From: an uncultured Granulosicoccaceae bacterium
GTDB lineage: Bacteria; Pseudomonadota; Gammaproteobacteria; Granulosicoccales; Granulosicoccaceae
Reading direction: 5' to 3'
Length of the DNA stretch: 64,000 nt
Assembly: GCA_938006335.1 (NCBI GenBank)
Contig: CALLMF010000010.1
Span: forward strand, 1-64,000
Made by a program: the position numbers and the translations under genes. The notes below the pieces were generated by a model. It did no database searches. It worked only from the letters and a program-made list of their open reading frames with translations, and was not told the origin of the DNA. Positions 53,227-61,895 of this stretch are shown here, one piece after another. Position 1 is the stretch's first letter, and every line of letters starts with the position of its first letter.

Positions 53227-54081
53227 GTGTCGAAGAACCTCACCCAGATCGCCATCATAGCGCCGCTCGCAGCGGTGGCGATGGTGGGTGTGTGCTCATC
53301 TGCGCTGGCTGATGACATCGATATCGGCAGCGATTACGGTCTGCTGTCCGTGGATGCGCTCGACAATCCCTTCGAGCTCGACGCTCGCGCGTTGGACCCC
53401 ATCCAGTTCTCGCGTGTGCCGGATGTGCCGGAGGATGTTCCTTTGTCTGGCATCGAGCACCTCACCGAGTTCTCTTTCGAACTCAAGCCACAGCGCCCGG
53501 ACTTTTCGCGTCGAGGCTTGTATGGACTTGGCCTGATCGGTCGACCCAGTGTGGAGATCCACAGCAGCGTGGCAGGTGCCGATGACGCTCGCCTGGACCT
53601 GAACGACGGGTTTGCCTACTCGGCCGGTGTGCGGGTCGAGCACGAGGATGCAGTGATCGACGGCACGGCCTATGTCAGTTCGAGCCTGCTCGGTCTGTCC
53701 TATGGCCGGCTTGGGCGTCTGTGGTACGGCGGTATCGATGTCAACGTCGAGCAGTTTCGTGAGGGTATCGGCGGTGAAGAGCCCGCCGAGATCGTTTCGC
53801 TGGACCTCACCACCGGTCGACGCCTCGGATTTACTGGCCTCGACTCGACTTCGCCGTTGTGGCTTCTGAGCCTGCAGGGCAACGTCGACCTTCAAGAGGC
53901 CGAGCAGAGCGAGGATGAAGAACTCAAGCCGGAGTGGTTCCTGAATCCGAGCTTGTTCTGGGAGCATCCGGGATTCACGTTCTCTGCGGAAATGCAGGTT
54001 CCCGTGACTCCCCACTTCGATGAAGACGCGGACGATCCGGACTACCGCCTGCGCGCCATCTTCGAAAAGCGCTTTCGCTAG
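53227..54081 (+). CDS. Exported protein of unknown function, possible outer-membrane barrel
   Basis: The reading frame is open from 52501, but the upstream part is the antisense of darP. GTG 53227 begins a signal peptide (LTQIAIIAPLAAVAMVGVCSSALA, cut before DD), giving 284 aa. The mature part starts with an acidic linker and then shows alternating beta strands with Trp/Tyr/Phe (RLGRLWYGGIDVNVEQF, PSLFWEHPGFTFSAEMQVPV) and ends RAIFEKRFR, a terminal Phe-Arg typical of outer-membrane barrels only loosely. No family is recognised. Confidence 0.68.
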   Translation: MSKNLTQIAIIAPLAAVAMVGVCSSALADDIDIGSDYGLLSVDALDNPFELDARALDPIQFSRVPDVPEDVPLSGIEHLTEFSFELKPQRPDFSRRGLYGLGLIGRPSVEIHSSVAGADDARLDLNDGFAYSAGVRVEHEDAVIDGTAYVSSSLLGLSYGRLGRLWYGGIDVNVEQFREGIGGEEPAEIVSLDLTTGRRLGFTGLDSTSPLWLLSLQGNVDLQEAEQSEDEELKPEWFLNPSLFWEHPGFTFSAEMQVPVTPHFDEDADDPDYRLRAIFEKRFR

Positions 54082-54149
54082 TTGCCGGTACGGTCAGGCG
54101 TTGTTTCTCGGGCGTCGTTTCTCGGGCGGCCCCAGCCGCCAACGAACAC

Positions 54150-55025
54150 TCAGTCAGCGACTGGCGCTTCGGGTTCGATCAGTGGCTCGTCGAGTTCGGC
54201 CTTGCGATTCTTCAGGCTCTTCAATGTCAGGCGGGCAACAAGCTCGCCGCGCTTGAGCTGCTCGATCTTGACTGGTACATAGTCCAGCTCGGGAGCAAAC
54301 CAGGTAAGGGTCGTGCGCGTTGAGCCCTCGGCGTTGCTTCGTAGTACACGAATCGTGTCCATCGGCCCGAGCGACGTCTCCAGACGTTCGGTCCCTTGTA
54401 TCTCGAACACCACGTTCTTGAGCTTGCCGTTGTCAAACACGCGATAGCTGGAGGTATCGATGCTCTGGCGGAGTGCGCTCATGACAGCGAGTGTCACTGA
54501 CAGGCGGTCGATCACGGGCTCCTCGTCCATCGAGACCGATTCGGTCGTGCCGCGGCGCGACCATTCCAGTGTGTTGTTGTCCCAGTCGAATGCTGCATCA
54601 ACGGCGCGGCGCCGCTCATTGTCCTGTCGGTACGTGTAGTTCTCGGTACGCAGCAGCAAGCCGCCGTCCGGAGCGTCATCAAAGCGCAGAAGACTGCTCT
54701 CTGTGATGTTGCCCTTGCCGGTCAGCTTGAAGACGCCGGTCGGATTGGTGCGCAGCTGATAGAGCCATCCGTCGTCGGTTTCTGACAGCTCCAGCGTGGC
54801 ATTGCCGGCGCTCAGGAGATTGTTGCCAACGGTGAAAGTGATGCTGAAGGGCAGGGTGTCCTCAGCGCGCAGCACGGTTTCTGCGTACGCCGCGGGAACG
54901 CTGCCGAGGCAGAGCACGGCCGCAAGCACCGCTGTGGAGCGACGTTTTGGTGTGGTCGGGATGAGGCGCTGCAGTGCTCGAACAGCGTGACGGCCCACCA
55001 GGCGTGCATTCATGGACAGATTCAT
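54150..55025 (-). CDS. DUF3108 domain-containing exported protein
   Basis: A 291 aa protein starting at ATG 55025, 20 nt after the purN stop. The signal peptide ends VPAAYA. The DUF3108 pattern is readable: PFSITFTVGNNLLSAGNATLELSE, WLYQLRTNPTGVFKLTGKG and RTTLTWFAPELDYVPVKIEQLKRGE. The family is periplasmic and beta-rich, related to LolA-type folds, with no proven role. It regularly follows purN in gammaproteobacteria, as here. Confidence 0.88.
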   Translation of the reverse strand: MNLSMNARLVGRHAVRALQRLIPTTPKRRSTAVLAAVLCLGSVPAAYAETVLRAEDTLPFSITFTVGNNLLSAGNATLELSETDDGWLYQLRTNPTGVFKLTGKGNITESSLLRFDDAPDGGLLLRTENYTYRQDNERRRAVDAAFDWDNNTLEWSRRGTTESVSMDEEPVIDRLSVTLAVMSALRQSIDTSSYRVFDNGKLKNVVFEIQGTERLETSLGPMDTIRVLRSNAEGSTRTTLTWFAPELDYVPVKIEQLKRGELVARLTLKSLKNRKAELDEPLIEPEAPVAD

Positions 55026-55045
55026 CGGGCGTCTCTTGGAGCGGA

Positions 55046-55645
55046 TCAGTCGACTGGATTTGCAAGGGGCGCGCCGCTGGTGGCAAGGCACTGTGCCAGA
55101 GCATCGACGTACAGTGCATGTTCGCACGCGAGCACCCGTTGAGAGAGGGTAGCTGCAGTATCGTCAGGAAGCACGGGAACACGGACTTGGGTAATGATTG
55201 GTCCGGCATCCAGCTCTGGCGTCACGAAGTGCACGGTGGCGCCATGTTCCTGGTCGCCCGCCGCGAGAGCCTTGGCATGCGTATCGAGGCCGGGGTATCT
55301 GGGCAGCAGCGATGGATGAATATTCAGCATCCTGCCGGCCCAGCGTTCCACCAGATCGGCTCCGAGTACCCGCATGAAGCCTGCAAGCACCACCCAGTCC
55401 GGTGCGACGCGCTCGAGCACCTCGCCCACGGCTCGGTCAAAGTCCGAGCGCACCGCGTAGTCATCGTGGTCGACCACGGCGACAGGAATCCGCCGCTCCC
55501 GCGCGGCCTGCAATCCTCCGGCATCGGGGCGGTTGGACAGAACCAGCACAACCTCGGCATCGAGCCGGCCGTCGCGACAGGCATCGTCGATGGCGAGAAA
55601 GTTGGAGCCGCGTCCTGATATCAGCGTGGCAATACGGGCGCTCAC
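55046..55645 (-). CDS. purN: Phosphoribosylglycinamide formyltransferase
   Basis: A 199 aa enzyme of purine synthesis that formylates GAR using 10-formyltetrahydrofolate. Motifs are ISGRGSNFLAI for phosphate binding, the catalytic set HPSLLPRYPG with GATVHFVTPELDAGPII, and MRVLGADLVERW. It overlaps purM by 4 nt. Confidence 0.95.
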   Translation of the reverse strand: MSARIATLISGRGSNFLAIDDACRDGRLDAEVVLVLSNRPDAGGLQAARERRIPVAVVDHDDYAVRSDFDRAVGEVLERVAPDWVVLAGFMRVLGADLVERWAGRMLNIHPSLLPRYPGLDTHAKALAAGDQEHGATVHFVTPELDAGPIITQVRVPVLPDDTAATLSQRVLACEHALYVDALAQCLATSGAPLANPVD

Positions 55646-56733
55646 GCCGACTCCACGATCTCGCCGATGATGTGTGATTGTTCGCCGCTTGCAGACAATT
55701 GCGCGACAACCGCTTCGGCCTTGTCGGCGGCTACCACCAGCACGAAGCCGATGCCGTCGTTGAAGGTGAGTCGCATGTCTGCTTCGGAAATATTACCGGC
55801 CTGCTGCAACCACGAGAACACGGCGGGCCGAACCAGTTGTTGTTCGTCGTAGCGTGGTTCGAGTCCGTCGGGCACGACGCGAGGCAGGTTCTCGGTCAAG
55901 CCGCCGCCGGTGATGTGGGCCATCGCGTGCACCGATTCGCGCAAGGGCTCGTGATTCAGCAGCGCACGCACCGGTTTGACATAGAGCGTGGTGGGGGCGA
56001 GCAAGGCATCGCCAAGCGTGCGGTCGGTCGCGGCTTGTGCGCTGGTGTCTGTCTGGCCTGCCACGGCGTGCAGCGGGCGCGACAGAATGTCGGCATGCTG
56101 CTGTTCGAGCACCTTGCGAATCAGCGAATACCCGTTGGAGTGAGGTCCGCTGGAGGCGATACCGATGAGCGCATCTCCGGCGGCGACGCGGCTGCCATCA
56201 ATGATGTCGTCGTATTCGACAACGCCAACCGCAAAGCCTGCAAGGTCGTAATCACCGGGTGCGTAATGCCCCGGCATCTCCGCGGTTTCCCCGCCGAGCA
56301 GGGCCATGTCCGAGCGCACGCAGCCTTCGGCGATCCCTGCAACCACCTGCTCGGCAACGTCTATGTCGAGCGTGGCGCTGGCGTAGTAGTCCAGGAACCA
56401 GAGCGGTTCCGCACCGCACACAAGAATGTCATTGGCGCACATGGCAACCAGATCGATGCCGATGGTGTCGTGTCGCCCCAGTGTCGTCGCCAGGCGCAGC
56501 TTGGTGCCGACGCCATCCGCACCACTCACCATGACCGGTCGGCGGTAGCGGTCTACCGGCAGCTCGAACAGCCCCCCGAAACCACCGATGCCTCCCAGTA
56601 CACCCGCGCGGCGGGTGCGAGCAACATGGGGGCCGATGCGCTTGACCAGCGCGTTGCCGGCAGCGATATCCACGCCGGCGTCGGCGTAGCTCATGCCTTT
56701 GCCCGCGGCGGAACTGGAACGTGACTCAACCAT
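55642..56733 (-). CDS. purM: Phosphoribosylformylglycinamidine cyclo-ligase (AIR synthetase)
   Basis: A 363 aa enzyme making AIR from FGAM and ATP. ATG 56733 precedes the family start (SYADAGVDIAAGNALV). Diagnostic parts include GTKLRLAT, the metal- and ATP-binding GIDLVAMCANDILVCGAEPLWFLDY and LLGGETAEMPG, and MAHITGGGLTENLPRV. It is cotranscribed with purN and the DUF3108 gene and divergent from the DUF2066 gene, a typical arrangement. Confidence 0.96.
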   Translation of the reverse strand: MVESRSSSAAGKGMSYADAGVDIAAGNALVKRIGPHVARTRRAGVLGGIGGFGGLFELPVDRYRRPVMVSGADGVGTKLRLATTLGRHDTIGIDLVAMCANDILVCGAEPLWFLDYYASATLDIDVAEQVVAGIAEGCVRSDMALLGGETAEMPGHYAPGDYDLAGFAVGVVEYDDIIDGSRVAAGDALIGIASSGPHSNGYSLIRKVLEQQHADILSRPLHAVAGQTDTSAQAATDRTLGDALLAPTTLYVKPVRALLNHEPLRESVHAMAHITGGGLTENLPRVVPDGLEPRYDEQQLVRPAVFSWLQQAGNISEADMRLTFNDGIGFVLVVAADKAEAVVAQLSASGEQSHIIGEIVESA

Positions 56734-56820
56734 GAAAATGAAACTATTGATTACGCCGATGTGAGGCCCGTGGCACGTCGTATGTTCGGGCGCGGGCGGT
56801 CGCCGTGCGATGATACGCAC

Positions 56821-58182
56821 ATGAACGCTGCACGACCTCACTATCGCTACACAGTAGCTTGTCCACTGCGCCTGTCTTCACGGGCGCTGACGGCCATCTG
56901 CCTGAGCGCGGGGCGCGGCCTCCTGGCCGCTGTGCCGCTACTGCTGGGCGCGGGCCTGCTGACGCTGGCCCCGACCCACCCGGCAGTCGCCCAGACCGAC
57001 GCTTACAGCGTCGAGGTGGCTGTTGCCAGCCGCAGTCCGGACGAGCGCCAGGATGCCTATCAGGTGGCTCTGCGACGCGTGCTGCTCGCGAACAGTGGCG
57101 ACAAGACCTTGATGAATCGCGACGATGTGCGTGAGGCTCTGCAACAGGCCGAGGCCTATGTCGAGACGTACCGTTTTCGTATTCCGGAGCCCGGCACGCT
57201 GATTCCGTCCGACACCCCGATCACAGCGGTCGTTCGCGATTCAGGTGAAGCCATCGGGCTGTTGATGGTGCGTTTTGATCGCGACAGCGTGCTTGCGCTG
57301 ATCAATCAGGAATCCTCCACCGTCGCCGCCGATCAGGAAGCTCAAGACGGCGAGGCGGTTGATCCCTTCGCGCAAGTCGATCAAGCGCTGGTATGGCTGC
57401 TCATCGACGATACCGACCGTGCCATTCGCGGCGTGGACCGCGTCGCCGGAAAGGTGCGCGAACGCCTGCGCGAGATAGCCGGTGGTGGTGGCGTTGCACT
57501 GGTGTTTCCGACGGACGACGCCGTGGCGGACGGTGTGCCCGACAACGCCCTGCGCTCCTTGAATATCGATCTCATTCGTGAAGCATCCGTGCGCTACTCG
57601 GCAGACGTTGTACTCGTTGGCCATCTGACACGCGCGGAAGCGGCCGACGCGGGTATCGATGCGAACGACGAGGTCTCCACGTTGGCGGATCAGCAAGGTG
57701 GCGTCACGGTGTCACCTCCTACCAATGGGTCAGCCTCGGGTGGCTGGGTGGGCAGCTGGGTCAAGTTTGCAGGCGATCAATCGCAGTCGGTGCAGACGGG
57801 CGGGGAAACCCTGGACGACGTGCTGCGCGGCGGTATTGCCTGGCTTGGCTCGGATCCCACGCTCGGCCAGCCAGCGGAATACGTGTATGGCGGCAGCGGA
57901 TCCAGTACCGAAGGCCTGGTGCTGATCGATGGTATTGAATCCTTGCGTGACTATGCGCAGCTAAACCGCTTGCTGGCGTCGGTGCCTGGAGTGTCCGCCA
58001 GTTGGGCGAGAGAAATCAGCGGCAACTCGATGGTCTTTGCGGTGTTGCCGCGGGGCGCACTCGGAGCGGTGTCCTCGGCACTGGATACCACCAGTTGGTT
58101 GCGACGTGGCGGTAGTGCTGCGGACCGTCGCTTGAGCGACGTGGCGCGCAACGCCGAACTGCTCTATGACGTCGTGCGTTGA
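56821..58182 (+). CDS. DUF2066 domain-containing exported protein
   Basis: A 453 aa protein starting at ATG 56821 with a signal sequence ending AVAQ. The DUF2066 block is clear: YSVEVAVASRSPDERQDAYQVALRRVL, VETYRFRIPEP and LLMVRFDRDSV, then ALVWLLIDD. A later region (about 250-330) repeats a TolB-like nucleotide-sugar fold pattern. Function unknown; the gene is conserved between purM and hda in gammaproteobacteria. Its stop overlaps the hda start. Confidence 0.88.
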   Translation: MNAARPHYRYTVACPLRLSSRALTAICLSAGRGLLAAVPLLLGAGLLTLAPTHPAVAQTDAYSVEVAVASRSPDERQDAYQVALRRVLLANSGDKTLMNRDDVREALQQAEAYVETYRFRIPEPGTLIPSDTPITAVVRDSGEAIGLLMVRFDRDSVLALINQESSTVAADQEAQDGEAVDPFAQVDQALVWLLIDDTDRAIRGVDRVAGKVRERLREIAGGGGVALVFPTDDAVADGVPDNALRSLNIDLIREASVRYSADVVLVGHLTRAEAADAGIDANDEVSTLADQQGGVTVSPPTNGSASGGWVGSWVKFAGDQSQSVQTGGETLDDVLRGGIAWLGSDPTLGQPAEYVYGGSGSSTEGLVLIDGIESLRDYAQLNRLLASVPGVSASWAREISGNSMVFAVLPRGALGAVSSALDTTSWLRRGGSAADRRLSDVARNAELLYDVVR

Positions 58183-58916
58183 GCATCAGCGACAACAATC
58201 CCGCGGTCGGTTTTGCACAACTGACCTTACCGCTGGATACCGCGCCAGCGACGTCATTCGATACCTTTCATGCCAGCGGTGCAGATGAGTCCGGGCGCTT
58301 GCTTGCCAGCCGCAGTATCGAAGCCTTTGCCAACGGCACGCTCGACGAACGACAACTCTACGTCTGGGGCGAATCCGGATCCGGCAAGTCCCATTTGCTC
58401 ACTGCGGCATGCCGCAGCGTCAATGAATCCGGTCTGCGGGTTGCCTACCTGCCGGGAGAGCTAGCCAATCAACCCAACGCCACTGATGGTCTCGAAGCCT
58501 GTGACATGGTCTGTGTTGATGATCTGCAGCGTCTGGATCATGCGGCTGAAGCCGATCTCTTCCACTGCATCAACCGATGCCGTGAAGTGGGCACACGTTT
58601 GCTGTTTGCCGCGGATCGACCGGTGGAGCGCCTGGGACTCGCCTTGCCGGATCTGGCCACACGCTTGAACTGGGGACCGGTCTTCCACATCGAACCGCTG
58701 ACGGGCGTGGAGATACTCGATGCCTTGAAGCGCGAATTCGAGTTTCGATCGCTGGACGCGGGTGACGACGTGCTCGCCTGGATCATCCGCCGCTACCCGC
58801 GCGACATGCGCGCGATGAAACAGCTCGTCGAGAAGCTCGACACGGCGTCACTCAGTGAGCAGCGTCGCTTGACCGTGCCGTTTGTTCGTCAGGCAGTCGA
58901 AACTGACGGCGTATAG
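58179..58916 (+). CDS. hda: DnaA regulatory inactivator Hda
   Basis: A 245 aa AAA+ protein that, with the sliding clamp, makes DnaA hydrolyse ATP and so limits initiation. TTG 58179 overlaps the previous stop (TTGA). The clamp-binding motif AQLTLPL lies near residue 13; Walker A is GESGSGKSH, Walker B CDMVCVDDLQ, and sensor regions ADRPVERLGL and RRYPRDMRAMKQLVEKLD follow. Its end overlaps the convergent DUF2069 gene by 28 nt. Confidence 0.94.
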   Translation: MSISDNNPAVGFAQLTLPLDTAPATSFDTFHASGADESGRLLASRSIEAFANGTLDERQLYVWGESGSGKSHLLTAACRSVNESGLRVAYLPGELANQPNATDGLEACDMVCVDDLQRLDHAAEADLFHCINRCREVGTRLLFAADRPVERLGLALPDLATRLNWGPVFHIEPLTGVEILDALKREFEFRSLDAGDDVLAWIIRRYPRDMRAMKQLVEKLDTASLSEQRRLTVPFVRQAVETDGV

Positions 58917-59305
58917 CGCGCATACATCACGCAGCCGACGAACTGCAGTAGCGAGAGCAGGACTGCCAGCGCGCCGAGGGCTGCTGCACCCGCGGCCGGA
59001 TTCATCCACAAATCGATCGCTATGGCGAAGTACAGCATCGACAGGAAGCTTGTCCATTGATGCGTGTAACGTCTGCCGTGCAGGAGACCCCGCAGTGGCA
59101 ACAACAGCGGGGTCAGCACCAGAATCAACACCAGTGCACGTGGCACGGTCTGCGGTGGCGAGAGCCACGTCAACCAGTTGAGAAACAACACGATAAGGCC
59201 GAGGTGTCCGATCAGGGTGAGTACGCGGCCAACGCGCGCTCGGCCCGGGTCCTCCAGACGCTTGGGTTTTTTTGGAGTGTGCTGCTCGGATGGGGTGTTG
59301 TTCAC
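58889..59305 (-). CDS. DUF2069 family membrane protein
   Basis: A 138 aa protein with four helices: VLTLIGHLGLIVLFLNWL, ALVLILVLTPLLLPLRGLLHGRRYTHQW, FLSMLYFAIAIDLWM and ALGALAVLLSLLQFVGCVMYARY. The RRYTHQW loop is typical of DUF2069. No function has been established. It overlaps wrbA by 4 nt upstream and hda by 28 nt at its 3' end. Confidence 0.88.
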   Translation of the reverse strand: MNNTPSEQHTPKKPKRLEDPGRARVGRVLTLIGHLGLIVLFLNWLTWLSPPQTVPRALVLILVLTPLLLPLRGLLHGRRYTHQWTSFLSMLYFAIAIDLWMNPAAGAAALGALAVLLSLLQFVGCVMYARYTPSVSTA

Positions 59306-59901
59306 GATGCTGTTGCCAGAGTGTGCGCGATGCGTGCGACTCGTTCACCCAGGGCGGTGCACAGCAGTGCTTCGGTGTCGTCGAGCGCACGCTCGCCATC
59401 GGCGCCCGCTACATGACTTGCGCCATAGGGCGTGCCGCCTGTGGTCGTGCTCGAGAGCTCGGGCAGGTTATAGGGCAGGCCGGTGATCAACATGCCATGG
59501 TGCAGCAGCGGCAGCATCATCGAAAGCAATGTGGACTCCTGGCCGCCGTGCATGCTGCCGGTAGAGGTGAACACGGCGGCGGGCTTGCCAATCAGCTTGC
59601 CCTGCATCCAGATGCTGGTGGTGCTATCCAGAAACAGCTTCAGTGAGGCTGTCATGTTGCCGAAGTGGGTAGGCGTGCCGAGGATCAGGCCGTCGCACTC
59701 CTCAAGATCCTGAAGCTCGGCGAAAGGTGCGCCGCTGTTGGGTACGGGCGGTGCGCGATCCGCTGATGTGGAGCCCGCCTGGGCGACACTGCGTACCCGC
59801 GCTTCGCATTGTGCGACCGATTCCACACCACGGGCCACGCGTTGCGCCATGGAGCGCGTGTGATTGCTGTTGGAGTCGTACACGATGAGGATGACGGACA
59901 T
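59302..59901 (-). CDS. wrbA: NAD(P)H:quinone oxidoreductase WrbA-like flavoprotein
   Basis: A 199 aa flavodoxin-fold quinone reductase. The FMN loop is YDSNSNHTRSMAQRVARG; LGTPTHFGNMTASLKLFLD and FTSTGSMHGGQESTLLSMMLPLLHHGM are the standard WrbA blocks. It reduces quinones by two electrons to avoid radicals. It overlaps the DUF2069 gene and is divergent from a GspE-type ATPase gene. Confidence 0.9.
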   Translation of the reverse strand: MSVILIVYDSNSNHTRSMAQRVARGVESVAQCEARVRSVAQAGSTSADRAPPVPNSGAPFAELQDLEECDGLILGTPTHFGNMTASLKLFLDSTTSIWMQGKLIGKPAAVFTSTGSMHGGQESTLLSMMLPLLHHGMLITGLPYNLPELSSTTTGGTPYGASHVAGADGERALDDTEALLCTALGERVARIAHTLATAS

Positions 59902-60051
59902 GGTGTCAGCTGTGACCAGGGTGGGTGAAGTGTGTCACAGGGCGGGCGCGCTTCGTGACCTGGCCGATACCTCGAGCAAGACTTGCCGGTATTCATTCAC
60001 GCTGACGCTGCAAGAGCCGCTATTTGCGCTGTTGCGACAAGGAAGACTCTC

Positions 60052-61851
60052 TTGCTCACCGAAAATGCCCGACGTTTTGCCGACCCGGCAACAGGCAAGC
60101 TCGACTTCGAGGCCATCCTTGATGGCCTGCTGATCGATGGCCTGGTTGAAGAGTCCTCGGTACAGCTGCTGCGATCCATCTCGCGCCAAGGGGCGAGCAA
60201 TGGCAGCTCCGGGCCGCTTGAGCGTATCGCCGCGAGTGGGTGGAAGTCAGCACGTGACCCCGAGCAGCCCATCAATCTCGACTTCCTGAGCCGATGGCTG
60301 GCGGACAAGGTGGCGTTGCCCTGGGTCCGTATCGATCCTCTGAATATCGATGTGACCGAAGTCACCAGCGTGATGTCGAGCGCGTATGCCACGCGCTTCA
60401 ATGTCATCTGTCTGGAGACCAGCAAGGATCATGTTCTGGTCGGAACCTGTGAGCCGTTTCATGAGGAATGGCAGCGCGAGTTGTCCAATGTCCTGCAGAA
60501 GGACATCAAGCTTGCGATCTGTAACCCGGAAGACATACGGCGCTATCTCGCAGAGCTGTATCAGATGTCCCGATCGGTGCTCAGCGCCAAGAAGGAACAC
60601 GCCAATCAATCGAGCGCGGTGCAGAACCTCGAACAGCTCATGCAGCTTGGGCGCGGTGGCAAGCTCGAGGCCAACGACAGCCATGTTGTCAGCATCGTCG
60701 ACTGGCTGCTGCAATACGCCTACGAACAGCGCGCCAGTGATATTCATGTCGAGCCGCGTCGCGAGACCGGCGCAGTACGTTTTCGTATCGATGGCGTGAT
60801 GCAACAGGTGTACGAGATGCCGTCCGCCGTCATGGGTGCGGTCACATCACGCTTGAAGATCCTCGGCCGGATGGATGTGGCTGAAAAACGCCGTCCACAG
60901 GACGGGCGCCTGAAGACCGTCAATGACCAGGGCAAGGAAGTCGAACTGCGTATCTCCACGATGCCTACCGCCTTCGGCGAAAAGATGGTGATGCGAATCT
61001 TCAACCCGGAAGTTCTCGTCAAGGACCAGAGCGCGCTCGGCTTCGAGGAGCAGGAGGCGGACACCTGGAACGGCATGATCCGGCAACCCAATGGCATCGT
61101 GCTGGTTACCGGTCCCACGGGTTCGGGCAAGACGACGACCTTGTATTCCTCCCTGCAGCTACTGGCCACGCCTGATGTCAACGTCTGCACGATCGAAGAC
61201 CCGATCGAGCTCGTTGTTCCTGCGTTCAATCAGATGCAGGTGCAACACAACATCGATCTGGACTTCGCGGCGGGTGTACGCACACTGCTGAGACAGGACC
61301 CCGACATCATCATGATCGGTGAGATACGTGACCAGGAAACGGCGCACATGGCGGTTCAGGCAGCGTTGACCGGTCACCTCGTACTTGCCACCCTGCACAC
61401 CAACGATGCGGCCTCGGCGGTAACCCGTCTGCTTGAGTTGGGTGTGCCGTACTACCTCATTCGATCCACGCTCATCGGCGTCATCGCGCAGCGCCTCATC
61501 CGTACCTACTGTCCGCATTGCGTGGAGACCGAGACTGCGGACAAGGAAGAATGGAACAGCTACATGGCGCCGTGGAAGGCGCCAGCACCAGAGGTTTTGC
61601 ACAAGGCTGCAGGTTGCCTTGAGTGCCGCGATACCGGGTTCCTGGGGAGAGCGGGCATCTATGAGCTGCTCAAGATGTCGCAGGCCACCAAGGATCTCGT
61701 GTTGCCGGACACCAACCTCGAGCTGCTTCGCAAGCAGGCCTTTCGTGATGGGATGCGACCCTTGCGGGTCAGTGGTCTGTCCAAGGTGGCTCAGGGCAAG
61801 ACGAGCTACACAGAGGTTCTGAAGGTCACGCCGGCACCTTTGATAGGCTAA
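60052..61851 (+). CDS. GspE/PilB-family assembly ATPase with zinc motif
   Basis: A 599 aa cytoplasmic ATPase. TTG 60052 is chosen because AAGGA lies 8 nt upstream; TTG 59983 lacks this. An N-terminal MshEN/T2SSE-N-like domain (about 60-190) precedes the ATPase core: Asp box VRFRIDGVMQQVYEM, Walker A GPTGSGKTTTLYSSL, DPIELVVPAFNQMQVQ, Walker B IIMIGEIRDQET and His box LATLHTND. The tetracysteine CPHC ... CLEC is present, unlike the ATPase at 33665. No pilus or secretion gene is adjacent, so it is an orphan. Confidence 0.9.
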   Translation: MLTENARRFADPATGKLDFEAILDGLLIDGLVEESSVQLLRSISRQGASNGSSGPLERIAASGWKSARDPEQPINLDFLSRWLADKVALPWVRIDPLNIDVTEVTSVMSSAYATRFNVICLETSKDHVLVGTCEPFHEEWQRELSNVLQKDIKLAICNPEDIRRYLAELYQMSRSVLSAKKEHANQSSAVQNLEQLMQLGRGGKLEANDSHVVSIVDWLLQYAYEQRASDIHVEPRRETGAVRFRIDGVMQQVYEMPSAVMGAVTSRLKILGRMDVAEKRRPQDGRLKTVNDQGKEVELRISTMPTAFGEKMVMRIFNPEVLVKDQSALGFEEQEADTWNGMIRQPNGIVLVTGPTGSGKTTTLYSSLQLLATPDVNVCTIEDPIELVVPAFNQMQVQHNIDLDFAAGVRTLLRQDPDIIMIGEIRDQETAHMAVQAALTGHLVLATLHTNDAASAVTRLLELGVPYYLIRSTLIGVIAQRLIRTYCPHCVETETADKEEWNSYMAPWKAPAPEVLHKAAGCLECRDTGFLGRAGIYELLKMSQATKDLVLPDTNLELLRKQAFRDGMRPLRVSGLSKVAQGKTSYTEVLKVTPAPLIG

Positions 61852-61895
61852 GGCTATCGCCCATGCGAGGCGATCACGTTCACGAGTGAAATCAG

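Noticed and set aside
55678-56724. 348-codon plus-strand frame opposite purM
   Set aside because: purM is conserved on the other strand and the frame shows no protein motif; it is a shadow of G+C-rich codon use.
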